Positions 1 through 12,243 of a stretch of DNA of 64,000 nucleotides are shown piece after piece (position 1 is the first letter of the stretch; each line of letters begins with the position of its first letter). Under the pieces are notes generated by a model. It was not told the DNA's origin, ran no database searches, and was given only the letters and a program-made list of their open reading frames with translations. Position numbers and translations under genes: made by a program. The stretch is from Cristatella mucedo (lineage: Eukaryota; Bryozoa; Phylactolaemata; Cristatellidae). The stretch is taken from assembly GCA_009760855.2 (NCBI GenBank), contig WPIO01000044.1:2491393-2555392 (forward strand), written 5' to 3'.

Positions 1-70
1 CAGCCGAGACTGGATCGTCTATGCAAACTAAAGAGAACTCACGAGCAACATTCTGCCAGGAGAAAATGCA

Positions 71-145
71 AGGCCGTGACAACCCAGGAGGTAAGGTGCT
101 TTCTCTTCACGGCCGTGGTCGTAGGTTCGAATCCTGTAGTTGGCG
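71..145 (+). repeat. tRNA-derived SINE head (partial)
   Basis: A tRNA-like promoter segment. The B-box GGTTCGAATCC is at 124-134, and an upstream A-box-like stretch reads 'aggaggtaaggtgc', resembling the head of the SINE at 60,271-60,405. No tRNA cloverleaf closes and no 3' SINE body follows, so this is read as a truncated SINE head, not a tRNA gene. Confidence 0.4.
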
Positions 146-1084
146 ATCCTTTACTGCCAACTGCAAGCAGTGGTGATAGCCGTTAAGGCTCCGCTGCAGC
201 TATACAAATGAGGCTGTTAAATCAGGCCAGTGCAGCGAGAATTGCCCTCAAAATTGCCTGGTTGGTATATGTATAGCAGAGGTAACTGCAGAAAACAGGC
301 TTTGCTAAGTCGACAAAAGATATCAGACTTTGCCACCGGTTATTAGCAGCAGCTATGCATTAACTGCTCGAATACTTAGTTTAAGCTTGCACCGTTCACT
401 TATGCATCTGTTACCATATAAGCTGTCCAACGTGTTCTGCTAGATGTGTTGCTCTCATAGTGTGTTCAGCAGCTGCTCACAGGGTGTAATGCGACTGGTT
501 GTGTGGCTTGCTAGAACATCTACGAGACGTTTGGGATAGATCGGTGTCCGCCTCGTCTTTTTAAGGTGAGTTGTCGCGTAAGCACTTGCAACTTGATAGT
601 TGCTTTTCTGAATGGTCTGCCCATGCTCCTACTATCACTTGGCCCGAAATTGTACCGTTGAGTTCAGTTGAGAAAATTTGAGCAATATGGGCTGATTAAA
701 GTGATGCATGTTTTGTAATAAGGTAACCTATTTTAGTTGCTTGAAGAGCTCATTTGGCAACTCGCAAACGTCATGTCAGCAATTTGCATCGCTTACCTGA
801 TTGCCATGCAAGTGTTGCAATTGCTGCTGAACGTGCCCAGTGGTAATACATACATGCAAAGGTTGGCTTGACAGTGTTTAATTTTAAAACTAGAGTTCGA
901 GGCAACTGTGCTATGGAGGTTATTCACTGTATTGTCAAAAGCTTGCTATCAGTCAGACCTAATTGTTGCATCTTGTCGCACTCTCACTGCTTGAACTATG
1001 GACTGCTCAGCTGGATAACTGTACCAGTGTCAAATGTTTGGAAGGGGATCATGGACCATAAACAGTTATCTATTTTAGCAGCCC
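146..1084. other. No recognisable feature
   Basis: Moderately AT-rich sequence with only short random open frames in all six frames. I see no repeat, RNA or protein similarity here. Confidence 0.5.
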
Positions 1085-1262
1085 CATTTGTATAATAATA
1101 ATAATATACTTGATAAAGCACCGTCGGAGAACTCAATCTCATTCTAGGCAGAAGAAGAGCCTCAAAGGCTTTCATCATTTCTTGTAGTGTGAAATAAAAG
1201 AGCTCTAACTTTAGGACTCGAACCCACGACCCGGGCCTGGAACAATCGCCTTACACCTGGTC
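1085..1262 (-). repeat. tRNA-derived SINE copy
   Basis: Read on the minus strand, a tRNA-like head (B-box GGTTCGAGTCC, complement of 1,214-1,224) is followed by a body containing the complement of 'gagaactcaatctc' (1,127-1,140). It ends in an (ATT)n/(TAA)n tail at 1,093-1,106. The same body sequence occurs at 63,700-63,785, and a related body is at 60,271-60,405, which makes this a dispersed family. Confidence 0.6.
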
Positions 1263-1384
1263 CCAGACCATAGCAAACTTGTATGTTTCTGTTTGTTAAT
1301 TTGTGTCACGTGCATGCTTGTATGCATGCATGGTTGGGTTGTAGGTGCTTGCACCCAGGTAGTGGTACTTGTACTGGGTATTGG

Positions 1385-1765
1385 TGCTATTCTCATGGGA
1401 TCTCTCTCACCAATCGTCGGATGGAAAGCTGTAGTCGCTCTGGCTACATATCTGGCAGCACCTTGGTATTGTGGTACGATACGCCCATTGGCTGAGATCA
1501 CTGGTTAGGGGCACATGTGCTACCATATCATAATACGCCTTTACTATATCGAGGAAAGTCAGGCCATACTATTTTCCCCTTGCTTTGGCACATTTCTCAA
1601 TTTGTTTTGCTAGGAAGATATTCCAGTAGAAAAGCGATAGGAAAACGTTTGTCAGCCAAGCTACATCGAGGCATTGCATTGAGATCACTGGGCAAAATCA
1701 GTGTGGGCTTTCACCTCTTTGTGGCCGTAATCGCCTTCTCATGTCGCTCGTTCTTTTAGACTCGG
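1385..1765 (-). pseudogene. Eroded fragment of the R2-like lineage B polyprotein
   Basis: The minus strand aligns base by base with B copies in the array. Bases 1,390-1,520 match the RT segment that contains YVGATTAF-type residues and the AHVHL region. Bases 1,520-1,625 match the region read as EKWAKAERQSYG in B, here degraded to EKCAKARGK. Bases 1,660-1,700 match the domain before the RT (QCLD.A). The two parts are adjacent because the intervening part of the gene has been deleted. Many stops and frameshifts make it non-functional. It lies outside the main array and is its most decayed relative. Confidence 0.6.
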
Positions 1766-2529
1766 GTAATGGGTCCAAACATCTTGAAGCCTTACTGGGT
1801 TTATTTCTAGTTTGTACAGTATGTGACTTCATAGGTGTCTAAATCTAACGCGTGATGTGCACAGATTCAGCTTGCTCTCTCTCGCTCTCTTTCTCTCTTT
1901 CTGCGCATCGGTCTTCAAAGTTTGACCTCACTCTCCCGATGTTTTCAGGAGGTGAGTCTCGTACACTGTTCGACTCATGTAGCTCTCCTGACAGTGTACA
2001 TTTCCAGATGACGTCTCACACTATTGTGATGGCTACTGTATTATCTGTATCTCAGATGTGCTGTTACTCGTTGGGACAGTCGCTTCTCGAGCACATCTGC
2101 ATGCTGTGGTATGTACTGCCAGTACCTTAGTTGTTTTTTGTTTTCTGCAGTTACGTAGATCTACACTGAACCTCCTGGTGCGCGCGATCGCAGAAGGTTT
2201 TGCTTAGACTGCCCTTGTGCGTTCACGTGGTTGTCAATGAATAAATTGTATGCCGAATTACTTTTATAGCAGGATTTCCTTTCTACCCAAAACCAATTCA
2301 TGTAGTTTTCCCTGCTGTCCTAGGCCGATGGGGTCTAACCAGTCTACCAGACCCTCAAAGGATCCGTGGTAGAACTAGACTCCATGTTAACAAACTGCAT
2401 ACCTTCGATGGAGTGCTTTCCTCCTAGAAGATCGCTACTGGGTCCCTAACAGAGGCTGCCACCCTGACTATACAGTGAGATTTCCCCACTATTCTCTAAT
2501 AGTACTTGCCTTACTATTTTAACTCAACA
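1766..2529. other. No recognisable gene; CT-rich patch
   Basis: A pyrimidine-rich stretch (CTCTCT-like) lies at about 1,872-1,905. Otherwise there is no coding or repeat signal. The left edge of the R2-like array begins near 2,530. Confidence 0.45.
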
Positions 2530-3394
2530 TGGCTTCTGTAGATGCCAACCTGCACATGAGAGGGTCCATTGCGATGTCGATTAGAGGCATCGGAGCCGAA
2601 TTCCCGTTGGCCGGCTAGAATAGAGCAGTGACGCCTGCATTCGTGTAGCCCCCACCCACACTAAGTTCTCTGGTATCCTCATTCGATAGAGTGCTGCAAG
2701 CAAATAAATATGTGACACCAAGACGAAGGCTTTTGCAAGATCCAGCAAGACCACGCCATGCGATCTTTGCTGGAGCTTTCCCAACTCGTCGATTTTCCTA
2801 AGAAAAAAGACGTTATTGTTGCTGCTGCACTTGACCTACAAAATTCGGCCACCCTGGCTCGAAATCACTGGCCCTTCCAGCCAACGGCCTTCAGTCCAGC
2901 AGGGCCCTGTAGAGCCGTGAAATCGTAGGCACGATGGTCAGTGGCTGCCAGTTGTTTATGTCGCCCAGATTAGACTTTTGCGGTTTTCCAGATGGTCAGA
3001 CAGCAACCAGTAGCACCAGTCCTTTTCCTCTCATGTCGGGTACCCTGCCCTCCTTGTACCACTCTGTGGCAGCCGTTGGGTGTTGGAATTTCACATGCTA
3101 AGATAGCCCCGACGGGTGGCGACTTTCAGCTCACAGGCTGTACATTCAAACTGACACTTGTCCCCCTCCCCTCCATATTAAGAGCTCGCATAGTAGGCAG
3201 AGTCGGTCCGGCCAGCCAGTAGTATGATGCCAGATCGACACTGCACGTCCATCGATACTGGGGCTGTTTTGCACCGCCGCACCGCACCGGTCCAGCCGTC
3301 CCGATGTAGTTGTCGTGCTTGCATTAAGGGAACAGGTTTCTCGCATTCTGCCGCGGACCTGCACCAACTGTCTTATCCACAGTAGGAAGTACTT
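2530..3394 (-). pseudogene. U9: old, internally deleted A-lineage copy (A0)
   Basis: The 5' part (about 3,150-3,390) matches the untranslated leader and start of A heads (for example RGRMR, SIDGRAVSIWHHTTG). A zinc-finger/Myb remnant follows (about 2,960-3,150). After a deletion comes an RT fragment (2,535-2,900) with the recognisable string QQRSHGVVLLDLAKAF of the RT motif A region. Reading stops just after the part equivalent to AMDPLMCRL, so YADD, thumb and endonuclease are absent. It is much more diverged than other A copies. This is the left, 3'-most end of the array. Confidence 0.7.
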
Positions 3395-5590
3395 AATCTT
3401 TCATCGGTGGCCGATTTTCATCGGTCGCAGAGCTTGTGCTCTTCGGCAGACGAAACCAACCCCTCACTGCCGATCGTGCCGCTGTGTCTATAGCTTCTCA
3501 AATTGCCTCCGGCTTGGATCGCGGGCATAGGCCAGCTCGTACAGCAGTCACAGTATCGCCACTGGGTGTAGCAGGTCCAGCCGCTGTCGACGCTTCAAAG
3601 GAGCTTGACTAATTCTATTCACCCATAATTTTAGCCGCTGAGTACGGCTGGCCTTACTCAGCCGGTATGTGGGATCTATGGCGACACCCAGGTGGCTGGG
3701 GTCGTGATGCCTTGTCGAACAAGCCGCAGTTTGGCATTTCCCACCCGGTCCACTCCACCCTGCGATTGGTAATGGCTGTTTTAATGGTGACTACCCACCA
3801 GAATCTCTTCAGATCTCTTGCTCTTGCTGACGGCCAGTGACATGCCTATTCTACTGACGAATACTACCACTTCATCAAGCAGAGTCTGCATGCCTAATTT
3901 AGACTCGCACACCAGGGCAATGTCACCCTAAGAGGCCAGACCACTAAAGCTCCCAGCTGGCAACTTTACTCCTTCCGGGAGGTTAAGCTTGGACATGAGA
4001 TGGTCAAGGGCAATGTTTAACAGCAGAGGCAACAGTGGATTGCCCTCCTTGACTACTCTCTGTATACTGATGGGGTCCGTGTCCCCCATCGCTAAATGGA
4101 AAGCCGTCGTCGCCCCACGTACATTTTCGACACCACCCTGATGAGGCGGTCTGGGATGCCCATCCGGGCGTGCTCTGGTTAGGTGCACATGTGCCACGGT
4201 GTCAAAGGTCTCCTTGCAATATCAAGGAAAACCATGCCATACGATTGCCTCTCAGCCTTGGCCCATTTCTCCACCTGGCACAGTAGGGAGACATTTTTGC
4301 TACGGCTGCCAGAACATAAGAAGGCTCTCTGTCTCGTGTCTCGATGGGCGGCATTCGGCAGTCTCTTTTCCAGCAGAGACCTGTACAGGCGTGATACAGT
4401 CGAGCAGTATGGCCAGTTGCTGATGTACAGATGATCGTCGGTCTTGGGCAGTAGAATAGACCTACACCTTTTGACCTCTTCGGCCATCTCCCTGCTCTAG
4501 AGCCAAGTGTTGAACCAGTTGGCCAGTACCTGCTCTATTTTATTTATTGATTTTAGCTCCCGAAGTGTTATTTTGTCGATACCTATGGCAAAGTTCGAGT
4601 TTGAGTTTTGATTGGCCTCCTTTATTGCATCAGGACTAAATGGCATCATCAACTCACTGGCGTCACATCCGCCCGAGTAGTAATAGTCGCCAAGGTCGAA
4701 ATTGCGAGGTCCTCCGGAAAAGCGTTCTTTGTACGTGTTGGTGACATGGTCCTGAGTAAGCGCTCGTCTCGGTTGTGGGCCACGTTTGTCGTCCAGGATC
4801 TCCCGGATGAGGTCGCGCTTACAGGATCTCTAATGTTCCCGTATCCTTTTCCAGAGATCTTTACGGCGAGTGACCCTCCACAAGTTAGATTTCTCCTTTT
4901 TCACACAGGCTTTCCGTAACTGTGCCAGAAGCTTAGACTCACTGGCCAGAGCCATATCGAGGCACTGCAGTGAGAGTGTTACAAGACATTCTGGTCCTTT
5001 ATTACACCTCGCCTCCCGCCATCTCTCTCTATGAAGAAGGGGTCGAATTGGCGACTCGGGAAGCACGTATGGGTTCTCATCTATGTGTGGCCCTGCTTCT
5101 GTTGTCTCGTCGGTCACCCTACTAGACTCGGATGAGAATTCGAGGTTTCTAGAAGTCGCACTGGTATTTGTTCTCTTCCCCGTGACCTGATAGCTGGTCA
5201 CACCTTCGCCTAAAGCATTGGCAAACTCGGTTTCGAGTTCATGCAGGTTTCTGTACATTTCTAGGCATCCATATCTTGCCCCTGATATGCACACCACTGT
5301 TGTTTGGCATCCGACCGTGATTCGAGCTTCCAGACGGGTTGCTCATCCTACGCTCGTTGGCTATTTCTGGATGCCTGTGCCCCTCGAGTTGAGATACCCC
5401 AGAGATTTCCCGGTGAAGCTCTTGCTGCACGTGGCACGTGCAAACATACATTCCTGCTCCTCATGCTTAAGTTAAGCACACACATGGCTGGCCAGCCCCG
5501 ATTTGGATCCACGCTGGTGTTCGCAGTAACGACATGCAATCCCAGTGGGAGCATTATCGTTATTCCAGACACGTTTGAATTGGCCATAAG
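3395..5590 (-). pseudogene. B0: divergent R2-like lineage B copy, 3'-truncated
   Basis: Order on the minus strand: zinc-finger remnants (about 5,590-5,340), a Myb-like linker (5,297-4,830, TSYQVTGKRTNTS), RT fingers (4,600-4,180, SRSKNVSLLCQVEKWAKAE), RT palm (4,197-3,928, DTDPISIQR then a degenerate GNPLLPLL) and thumb remnants to about 3,400. The YADD site reads S-stop-GD. The RLE domain is missing. It lacks the poly(C) tracts of the young B copies: at the two equivalent places it has only CCCCC (about 4,083-4,087) and CTCCCG (about 4,558-4,563). It therefore shows the state before those tracts expanded. Confidence 0.75.
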
Positions 5591-7715
5591 TGGCATCGTA
5601 GTTTTATGGCCTTGACCACATCCCCATCGCTAATCCGGTTGCTGAGCATCCATGCCGATGCTGCAGGGTTTTGGAAGTAGTGAGCTCCCTTGCCCTGCCA
5701 GGCTTGACGCGCCCACTCTGCTAACGAATACTGCCACTTCATCTAGCAGAATCTGCATGCCTTGCCTTATGTGGATGACGTATGCTGTCCGCACTCGCTC
5801 ATCTATCGTGGGCTCCGGTGTAATAATCAAGTCCGGTTTTAGTACCTCTGTGTTTGTGGAAGCACCTAGCCGAATGATTTGTTCCCTGCGGTAGGCAATG
5901 CCGTTTCGTATAAGACTTCGCTCCAAGGAGTCGACGACGAAGTTGTGACGTTCGATGCGGGCCGGTTTCATCGGCCCGCAGTGCCCTGAGACGTGGCCCA
6001 CTGTCTCTGTCGTCTGTTTTGCGCAAGCGACATCTGACATCTTCCACTGGCCTTGCTTGAGCAAGGCACGCTTTCATTGGCCAAAGGTTGCATCGTAACT
6101 TGGCCGCCTTGACCACGTCTCCGTCTCTAATTCTGTCGCCGAGCATCCAGCCCGAGGCTGCAGTGTTTCGGAAGTATGACACTCCCTTACCCTGCCAAGG
6201 CTGACGCGCCCACTCAGCAGAATCAGCCTCTGCGTCTGTGTTCTCCCGAGCATTGATGGTCTCCGACTTCCTCGCCCATTCTGCCGTGAGAGGGTCGTTT
6301 GAGTTCTTAAGCCGCTCAAGCAGTCGGCCCTTGAGCCTGGGTATCATCGTCGTGAGACGGTGAACCCCAAGGCCGCCCTCTTTCGATTTGCTGTGCAGCA
6401 TGGCCGTACTGGCATGGGCCGGCAAGTGGTACCACTTGCGTGCGGCTGCACGTGACACTCGGTCTAGCTCCTCCAACTGCCGGCAGGTGGGGTCCCGGGC
6501 ATAGGCCAGCTGATGCGACAGTCGCGGGATCGCAACCGTGCGTAGCAAGTCTAACCGCTGACGCGGTTTCAGAGGAGCTTGACCAATGCGATTGCACCAC
6601 AACTTCAGGCGCTGCGCCAGGTTGTTTCTCGGCAGCCGGTACGAAGGGTCAATATTGACACCTAAGTATCGAGTCGTGGTGCCCGGATTAACCAGAGGCA
6701 GGCGGTTGTCCCCCACGGTCCACGTGACGTCTCGGTTGAGAACGACTGTTTTTCGTGTGAACTCCCGCCAGAATCCATCTGATTTCGTGACGTTGAGACG
6801 CATGCCCACTTTCTCGACGAAAGATGTTACTTCATCAAGTAGTGTCTGCATCCCACTCTTGGACTCGGATACTAGCGCGATGTCGTCTGCATACGCCAGC
6901 GCACTAAAGTTTGCAGCTGGGGAACAGATACCTTCTCTTGTTGCCAACCTACACATGAGAGGGTCCATCGCGATGTTAAACAATAGTGGAGACAGTGGGT
7001 CTCCCTGCTTTACACCCCTCTCAATCGGTATCTGAGCCGCGTTCCCGGTGGCGAGCTGGAAAGAAGCAGTGGCGTTAGTGTACATATCCGCCACCACTCG
7101 CACGAAAGTGCTCGGATATCCTCATCCGTCGCAGTGCTGATAGTAGGTGCACGTGCGATACTGTGTCGAAGGCTTTTGCGAGATCGAGCAAGACCACGCC
7201 GTGCGATCTTTGCTGGAGCTTAGCCCACTCCTCTACCTTCCGCAGAAGGAAGACGTTCTCGCTGCAACTGCCTTGACATACGAAACCACGTTGCCTGTGG
7301 TCGAGATCGACAGCTCGTGACAGCCTGCGAGCCAGCAAGGCCGTGTAGGGTCGCGAAATCGTGGACGCGATGGTCAACGGTCGCCAGTTATTGATGTCGC
7401 CCAGATTGGATGTGGTCTTGGGCAGTAGAGTGGATCTACATTCCTTGACCTCCTTCGGCATTTCGCCGCTATAGAGCCATGAGTTAAACCACCTTACTCA
7501 ACGCGGCGTCTATTTTGTCCACCGCTTTCAGTTTCCGGAGAGATACTCTGTCCGGTCCTGGAGCGGCGTGGACGTTCGCTTCCCTGATGGTATCCCTTAC
7601 CTCCTCTGGGTCAATTGGCTTCATCAACTCCTTGGTATCGCATCGACCATCATACGGGTATTCTCGCAGGTCCACCTCGCTGAGGCCTCTTGAGAAGCGC
7701 TCCCGATAGGTGGCA
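5591..7715 (-). pseudogene. U8 A1 reverse transcriptase plus truncated RLE (frameshifted)
   Basis: RT of the R2 group, broken by single-base insertions near 7,488, 7,108 and 6,021 relative to the intact copy at 40,914-42,956. The longest open piece (5,799-7,103) runs from the RT palm through KQGDPLSPLL, the YADD box and YLGVNI to the CCHC-type finger region, and ends frameshifted in the RLE. The final part (5,591-5,790) is the B-derived join segment shared by all A copies. The frameshifts sit in short homopolymers and could be sequencing errors. Confidence 0.8.
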
Positions 7716-7905
7716 GTGACGGCTGCCTGCGAGAGTATGCACTTATCGTGCGGTTTCGCATCATCTAGGACTTCCCGGATCAGATCGCGTTTCCGGGTCG
7801 TTCAGAGCGTTGGCGGCCAGCGGTAGTTCTTCGCTTTGTTTGACAGATCTTGGCGCCTATCCACCCGCCGTAGAGCGGGTGAGTAGGGATCAGAACACAG
7901 CGTGA

Positions 7906-9006
7906 CTATCTCGCCATACAGGTCTGCGTGGTCAACTGTCTGCCCATTAATCGCTGCATCGAGGCAAAGCAGCGAGAGATCGATGATGCTCTCTGGGCCT
8001 TCAGTGCACCGGGACCGCCGAAAGGCAGCCCGCTGCTGACAGTTGCACTTGATTGAGGTCTAGCAGTGATCGGGTTCTCACGTGGCACTGGCCCCTGCTC
8101 GTCCTCTGGTTGTCTCAATCGTGAGAACGTTAGCTGTCGCTCCGCTCGGCGCTTGAGGCTACGCCGTTTGTCGTTGACCTGATGGCGGGTCACACCTTGG
8201 CCTATAGCGTCAGCCATGAGCTTGTTGATGTTCCCCTCGGTGGCAAATGTGCCTTCAAGGTCTACGAGTCTCTCGGACTTTTGCGGTGTCCAGATGGTCG
8301 GACAGCGACCGCTAGCGCCAGTTGCTTCCGTTTCGGGTCTTTCCGTGCCTTTCCTGCGCCGTTCATTGGCAGCAACCGGGTGTCGAGAGAGTTGTCATGC
8401 TGAGATAGATAGGCCCCGAGAGGTGGCAAATTTCAGCCCACATATGGTACATTCGTATCGACACTCGTCTACTTCTCCCCCATGTTGAGAGCGCACATGG
8501 GTAGACAGTCCTGACCTCGACAGATATTGCCTGCCACAGTACTTACACGCCAAGGATGGACCGGGGCGGATTTCTTCTGGGCAGTTTGCTTTCATGGCAG
8601 CATTTCTACACTTTGAGGCATGTATCTGTGCTCCATGCAAGAGGTCTCTGCAGTTCCTGCACGTTGGACACCGATATTTGACCTCACACTTATGGTGGTC
8701 TTGGAGGTGGGTCGAGTATTCTCTTAGACTAACGAGAGTTAGCTTGCAGCGAATACAGTTCCACGTGACGTCTTTGGCTATAGTCAGTGTGACCTGATCG
8801 CCCGTCACTTCAGCTATGCCACTTAAGTTAGGAGTCTCGCGTTCAAGATCCGCTCCACTTATGAGGCTCTCAGAGTTAGGTGGAGTCGGTCCGGCCAGTA
8901 GTATGGTGCCAGATCGATGCTGCACGTCCATCGATGCCGGGGCTGTTTCGCTGCAGCCGCCCGGGTCCAGCCGCCCGGATGCAAAAATGCGGTTGTTGTG
9001 CTGCAT
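7906..9006 (-). pseudogene. U8 A1 N-terminal zinc-finger/Myb region (frameshifted)
   Basis: The zinc-finger part (8,395-9,006, 203 codons) begins MQHNNRIFASG and ends in a frameshift at the fourth finger. That break is caused by small insertions common to A1 copies. The Myb-like and linker part (7,906-8,217) is in another frame and is shortened by an extra CTG near 8,034. As in all A copies, an in-frame TGA separates this region from the RT. Confidence 0.8.
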
Positions 9007-10477
9007 TTATTGTGTACAGGTTTGTCGCATTCTGCCGCGGACCTGTAACCGCACCATCAGTCATAACCTTCTGGAATAGACCAGACTGCCGGGTCCTCTG
9101 GAACCCGTCGCAGGAGGCAGTTTGCAGTGGTTGCGTGGATGTGACCCAGTCCACTAGGTGTGTCGCTGTAATTTGGTTATGAACTAAGTATAGGTGCACA
9201 TAGGTGTTGGTAGAGCCAGTGGGTGCCAATCCCGATTCTTTCTTTATAATACCAGCTCTTTGTTTTTCAACCAACCCCACTGGCTCCAATTACGATGCTT
9301 ATGATTTCTACTCGACTCACTTTAAGTTTGTCACAAATGTAGTCTTTTAGTGGTCGATACGTAGCTACTTTCCTTTCATGTGCCTTGGCTAGTGGGGTCT
9401 TGTCTTCGAAGGTCACAACCGGGTCGATGACGTATGCTGTCCGAACTGGTTTGTCCTTCGTGGGCTCTGGTGTAATAATGAGGTCCGGTTTAAGTACCTG
9501 TGTTTGTGGAAGTACCTAGCCCGATGATTGGCTCCCTGCTGAAGGCAATGCCTTTTCTTTCTAGACTCTGAATTAGGGAGTCAACAACCCAATTATGCCT
9601 TGATATGCAAGGCCGGTTAGGTTTAATATAATTCATTTATATATGGTTTCTCGCAGTATCCTGAGATGTGGCCCACTGTTTCTGCCGTTCGTTTGCATAG
9701 GCGGCACGAAACATCCTCCACTGGTCTGGTTTGGGCCAGACACGTTTGAATTGGCCATAAGTGGCATCGTAGTTTTATGGCCTTGACCACATCCCCATCG
9801 CTAATCCGGTTGCTGAGCATCCATGCCGATGCTGCAGGGTTTTGGAAGTAGTGAGCTCCCTTGCCCTGCCAGGCTTGACGCGCCCACTCTGCTAACGAAT
9901 ATTGCCTCCGGCTTGGATCCCGGGCATAGACCAGCTCGTACAGCATTCGCGGTACGGCCACTGAGTGCAGTAGGTCCAGCCGCTGTCGCGGCTTCAGAGG
10001 AGCCTGACTAATTCTGTTCGCCCACAATTCCAGCAGCTGAGTAAGGTTGGCTTTTACTCAGCCGGTACGTGGGATCGATGGCGACTCCCAGGTAGCGGGT
10101 TGTTGTTCCTGGTCGAAACTAGTGGTAATTTTGTGTTTCCCACTGTCCTGTCCATTCCACCCCGTGGTTGGTTATGGCTGTTTTAACGGTGAACTCTCTC
10201 CAGAAACCGTCGCTCTTGTTTACGTTCAGTGCCATGCCTACTCTGCTGACGAACACTGCCACTTCATCTATCAGAGTCTGCATGCCTGTTTTTAGAGGCG
10301 CACACGAGGGCGATGTCATCCGCTTTACGCAAGCGCACTAAAGCTCCCAGCAGGCGACCTTACTCCTTCCAGAAGGTTAAGCCTGGACATCAGAGGGTCA
10401 AGGGCGATGCTAAATAGCAGAGGCGAAAGGGGATCGCCCTGCTCGACTCCTCTCTGTATATTAATAGGGTCCATGTT

Positions 10478-10497
10478 CCCCCCCCCCCCCCCCCCCC
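10478..10497. repeat. poly(C) tract, B palm site (U7)
   Basis: Twenty C on the plus strand, at the codon position just before the MDPINIQRG part of the B RT. B0 has only five C at this place. Confidence 0.9.
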
Positions 10498-10981
10498 GTC
10501 GCTAACTGGAAAGCCGTCGTGGCTCCCACATACATGTTTGACACCACCGTAATGAAACGGTCTGGGACGCCCATCCGGACAAGTGCACTGGTTAGGTGCA
10601 CATGTGCCATGGTGTCAAAGGTCTCCTTGCAATATCAAGGAAAACCATGCCATACGATTGCCTCTCAGCCTTGGCCCATTTCTCTACCTGGCGTAGTAGG
10701 AAGATATTTTCGCTACAACTACCAGAGCATACGAAGCCTCTCTGTCTCGTATCTAGCTGAACAGCAGTCGACAGTCTCTTTGCCAGTAGAGACGTGTACA
10801 TGCGTGATACAGTCGAGGCTATGGTCAGTGGGCGCCAGTTGCTGATGTCGTCCAGATGTTTGTCTGTCTTAGGCAGTAGAATGGATCTGCAGCCTTTGAC
10901 CTCTTCAGCCATCTCCCCACTATAGAGCCAAGCATTTAACCAGTTGGTCAGTACGTGCTCTATTTTGTTTATTGATTTTAG

Positions 10982-11005
10982 CCCCCCCCCCCCCCCCCCC
11001 CCCCC
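10982..11005. repeat. poly(C) tract, B finger site (U7)
   Basis: Twenty-four C replacing the short CTCCCG seen in B0, within the KITLR...LKSINK part of the B RT. Confidence 0.9.
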
Positions 11006-12243
11006 GCAGTGTTATTTTGTCAGGCCCTGGGGCAGCGTGGGAGTTGGAGTTTCGAATGGCCTCCTTTACTTCATCCGGACTAACTGGCACCATCAGCTCA
11101 CTGGCGTCACATTCACCCGAATATGGACAGTCGCTAAGGTCAACATCTCCAGGGCCCCCTCAGAAGCGTTCTCGGTATGTGCTTGTGACATGATCCTTAG
11201 CGAGCCCACATCTCGGTTGTGGGCCCTTTTTGTCGTCCAGGATTTCCCGTATGAGGTCGTGTTTGCAGGATTTCCAAAGTTCCTGTGTTCTTTTATAGGA
11301 TGCTGCTTTGCTTGAGGGGTCTTTACGGCGAGTGGCCCTACGTACGCTGGACCTCTCTTTATTTACACAGGCTTTCCATAACTCCGCCAGAAGCTTAGAG
11401 TCATCGGAGATGGTTTCACCGGCCAGAGCTGCATCGAGGCATTGCAGCGAGAGTGTTACTAGACATTCTGGCCCTTCGTTACACCTCGCCTCCTGCCATT
11501 TCTCTCTATCGAGCAGGATTTCATTTGGTGACTCGGGAAGCTCGTTTGGGTTCTCATCTATTTGTGGCCCTGCTTCCGTTGTCTCGTCACTCGCTCTACT
11601 AGACTCCGATGAGAATGCGAGATGTCTAGAGGTTACACTGCGTGTGATGTTTTTTCTCTTCCACACGCGACCTGATGACGGGTCACACCTTCACCTAGAG
11701 CATTGGCGATGGCCCCATTAATATAGGTAACGCCTTTGCTTTTCAACTCGGTTTCGAGTTCACGCAGTTTCTGTACCTTTCTAGGGGTACATATCTTTTG
11801 CCTGATATTCGCTCCACTGTTGTCAGGATTCTGACCGTGATTCTAGCGTCCAGATGGATTTCCTATTCTGAGCTCATTGGCTACCTGTGGATGCCTGTGC
11901 CCCTCGTGCTGAGACACACCGGATTTCGATGCGAATCTTTCACCACAGGTGGCGCACGCAAACAGACATTCGTTTTCCTCGTGCTTGTGCTCAGCACGCA
12001 CGTGGCTGGCCAGTCCTGATATGGACCTAAAACTGGTGTTCCCAGTACCGACATGTAATCCCAGTGAGAGCAATGCCGTGATTCCTTGGCCTAGCCATCC
12101 TCCTCCTCTTGCCAATTGTTGCGCACAAAGTGCCGCATGGATGCGCGCACCTTGTAGAGCCATTCGACACTCTTTACATGACACGTTTTTAACTGGCCAT
12201 AAGTTGCATCATAGTTTTTATGGCCTTCACCACATCCCCATCG

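Larger units (their letters stand above)
3395..9006 (-). mobile_element. U8: fresh A1 copy joined to old divergent B0
   Basis: A composite unit. Bases 5,591-9,006 are near-identical to the other A1 copies, while 3,395-5,590 is a B copy with many substitutions. The change occurs at about 5,590, just after the shared B-derived join segment of A. It marks the left limit of the homogenised part of the array. Confidence 0.75.
9267..12184 (-). pseudogene. U7 lineage B polyprotein, zinc finger to RLE (broken)
   Basis: Starts with the B zinc fingers (11,843-12,184: CKEC...H...C, then a CATCGERF finger). The Myb/linker follows (11,160-11,666), then RT fingers (10,592-10,912) and RT palm (10,119-10,470) whose YADD reads stop-ADD. 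An internal deletion joins DPSRRQ directly to YSLAEWARQAW (about 9,900), removing much of the thumb. The CCHC finger (about 9,640-9,720) and RLE end (9,267-9,510, PDLIITPEP ... YVID) close the gene. Poly(C) tracts interrupt the frame at 10,478-10,497 and 10,982-11,005. It cannot make a functional protein. Confidence 0.8.

Noticed and set aside
71-145. Functional tRNA gene
   Set aside because: B-box present, but no acceptor stem pairing or cloverleaf can be formed.
1283-1508. Hydrophobic plus-strand open frames resembling a membrane protein
   Set aside because: The minus strand of the same bases aligns with the B RT, so the plus frames are incidental.
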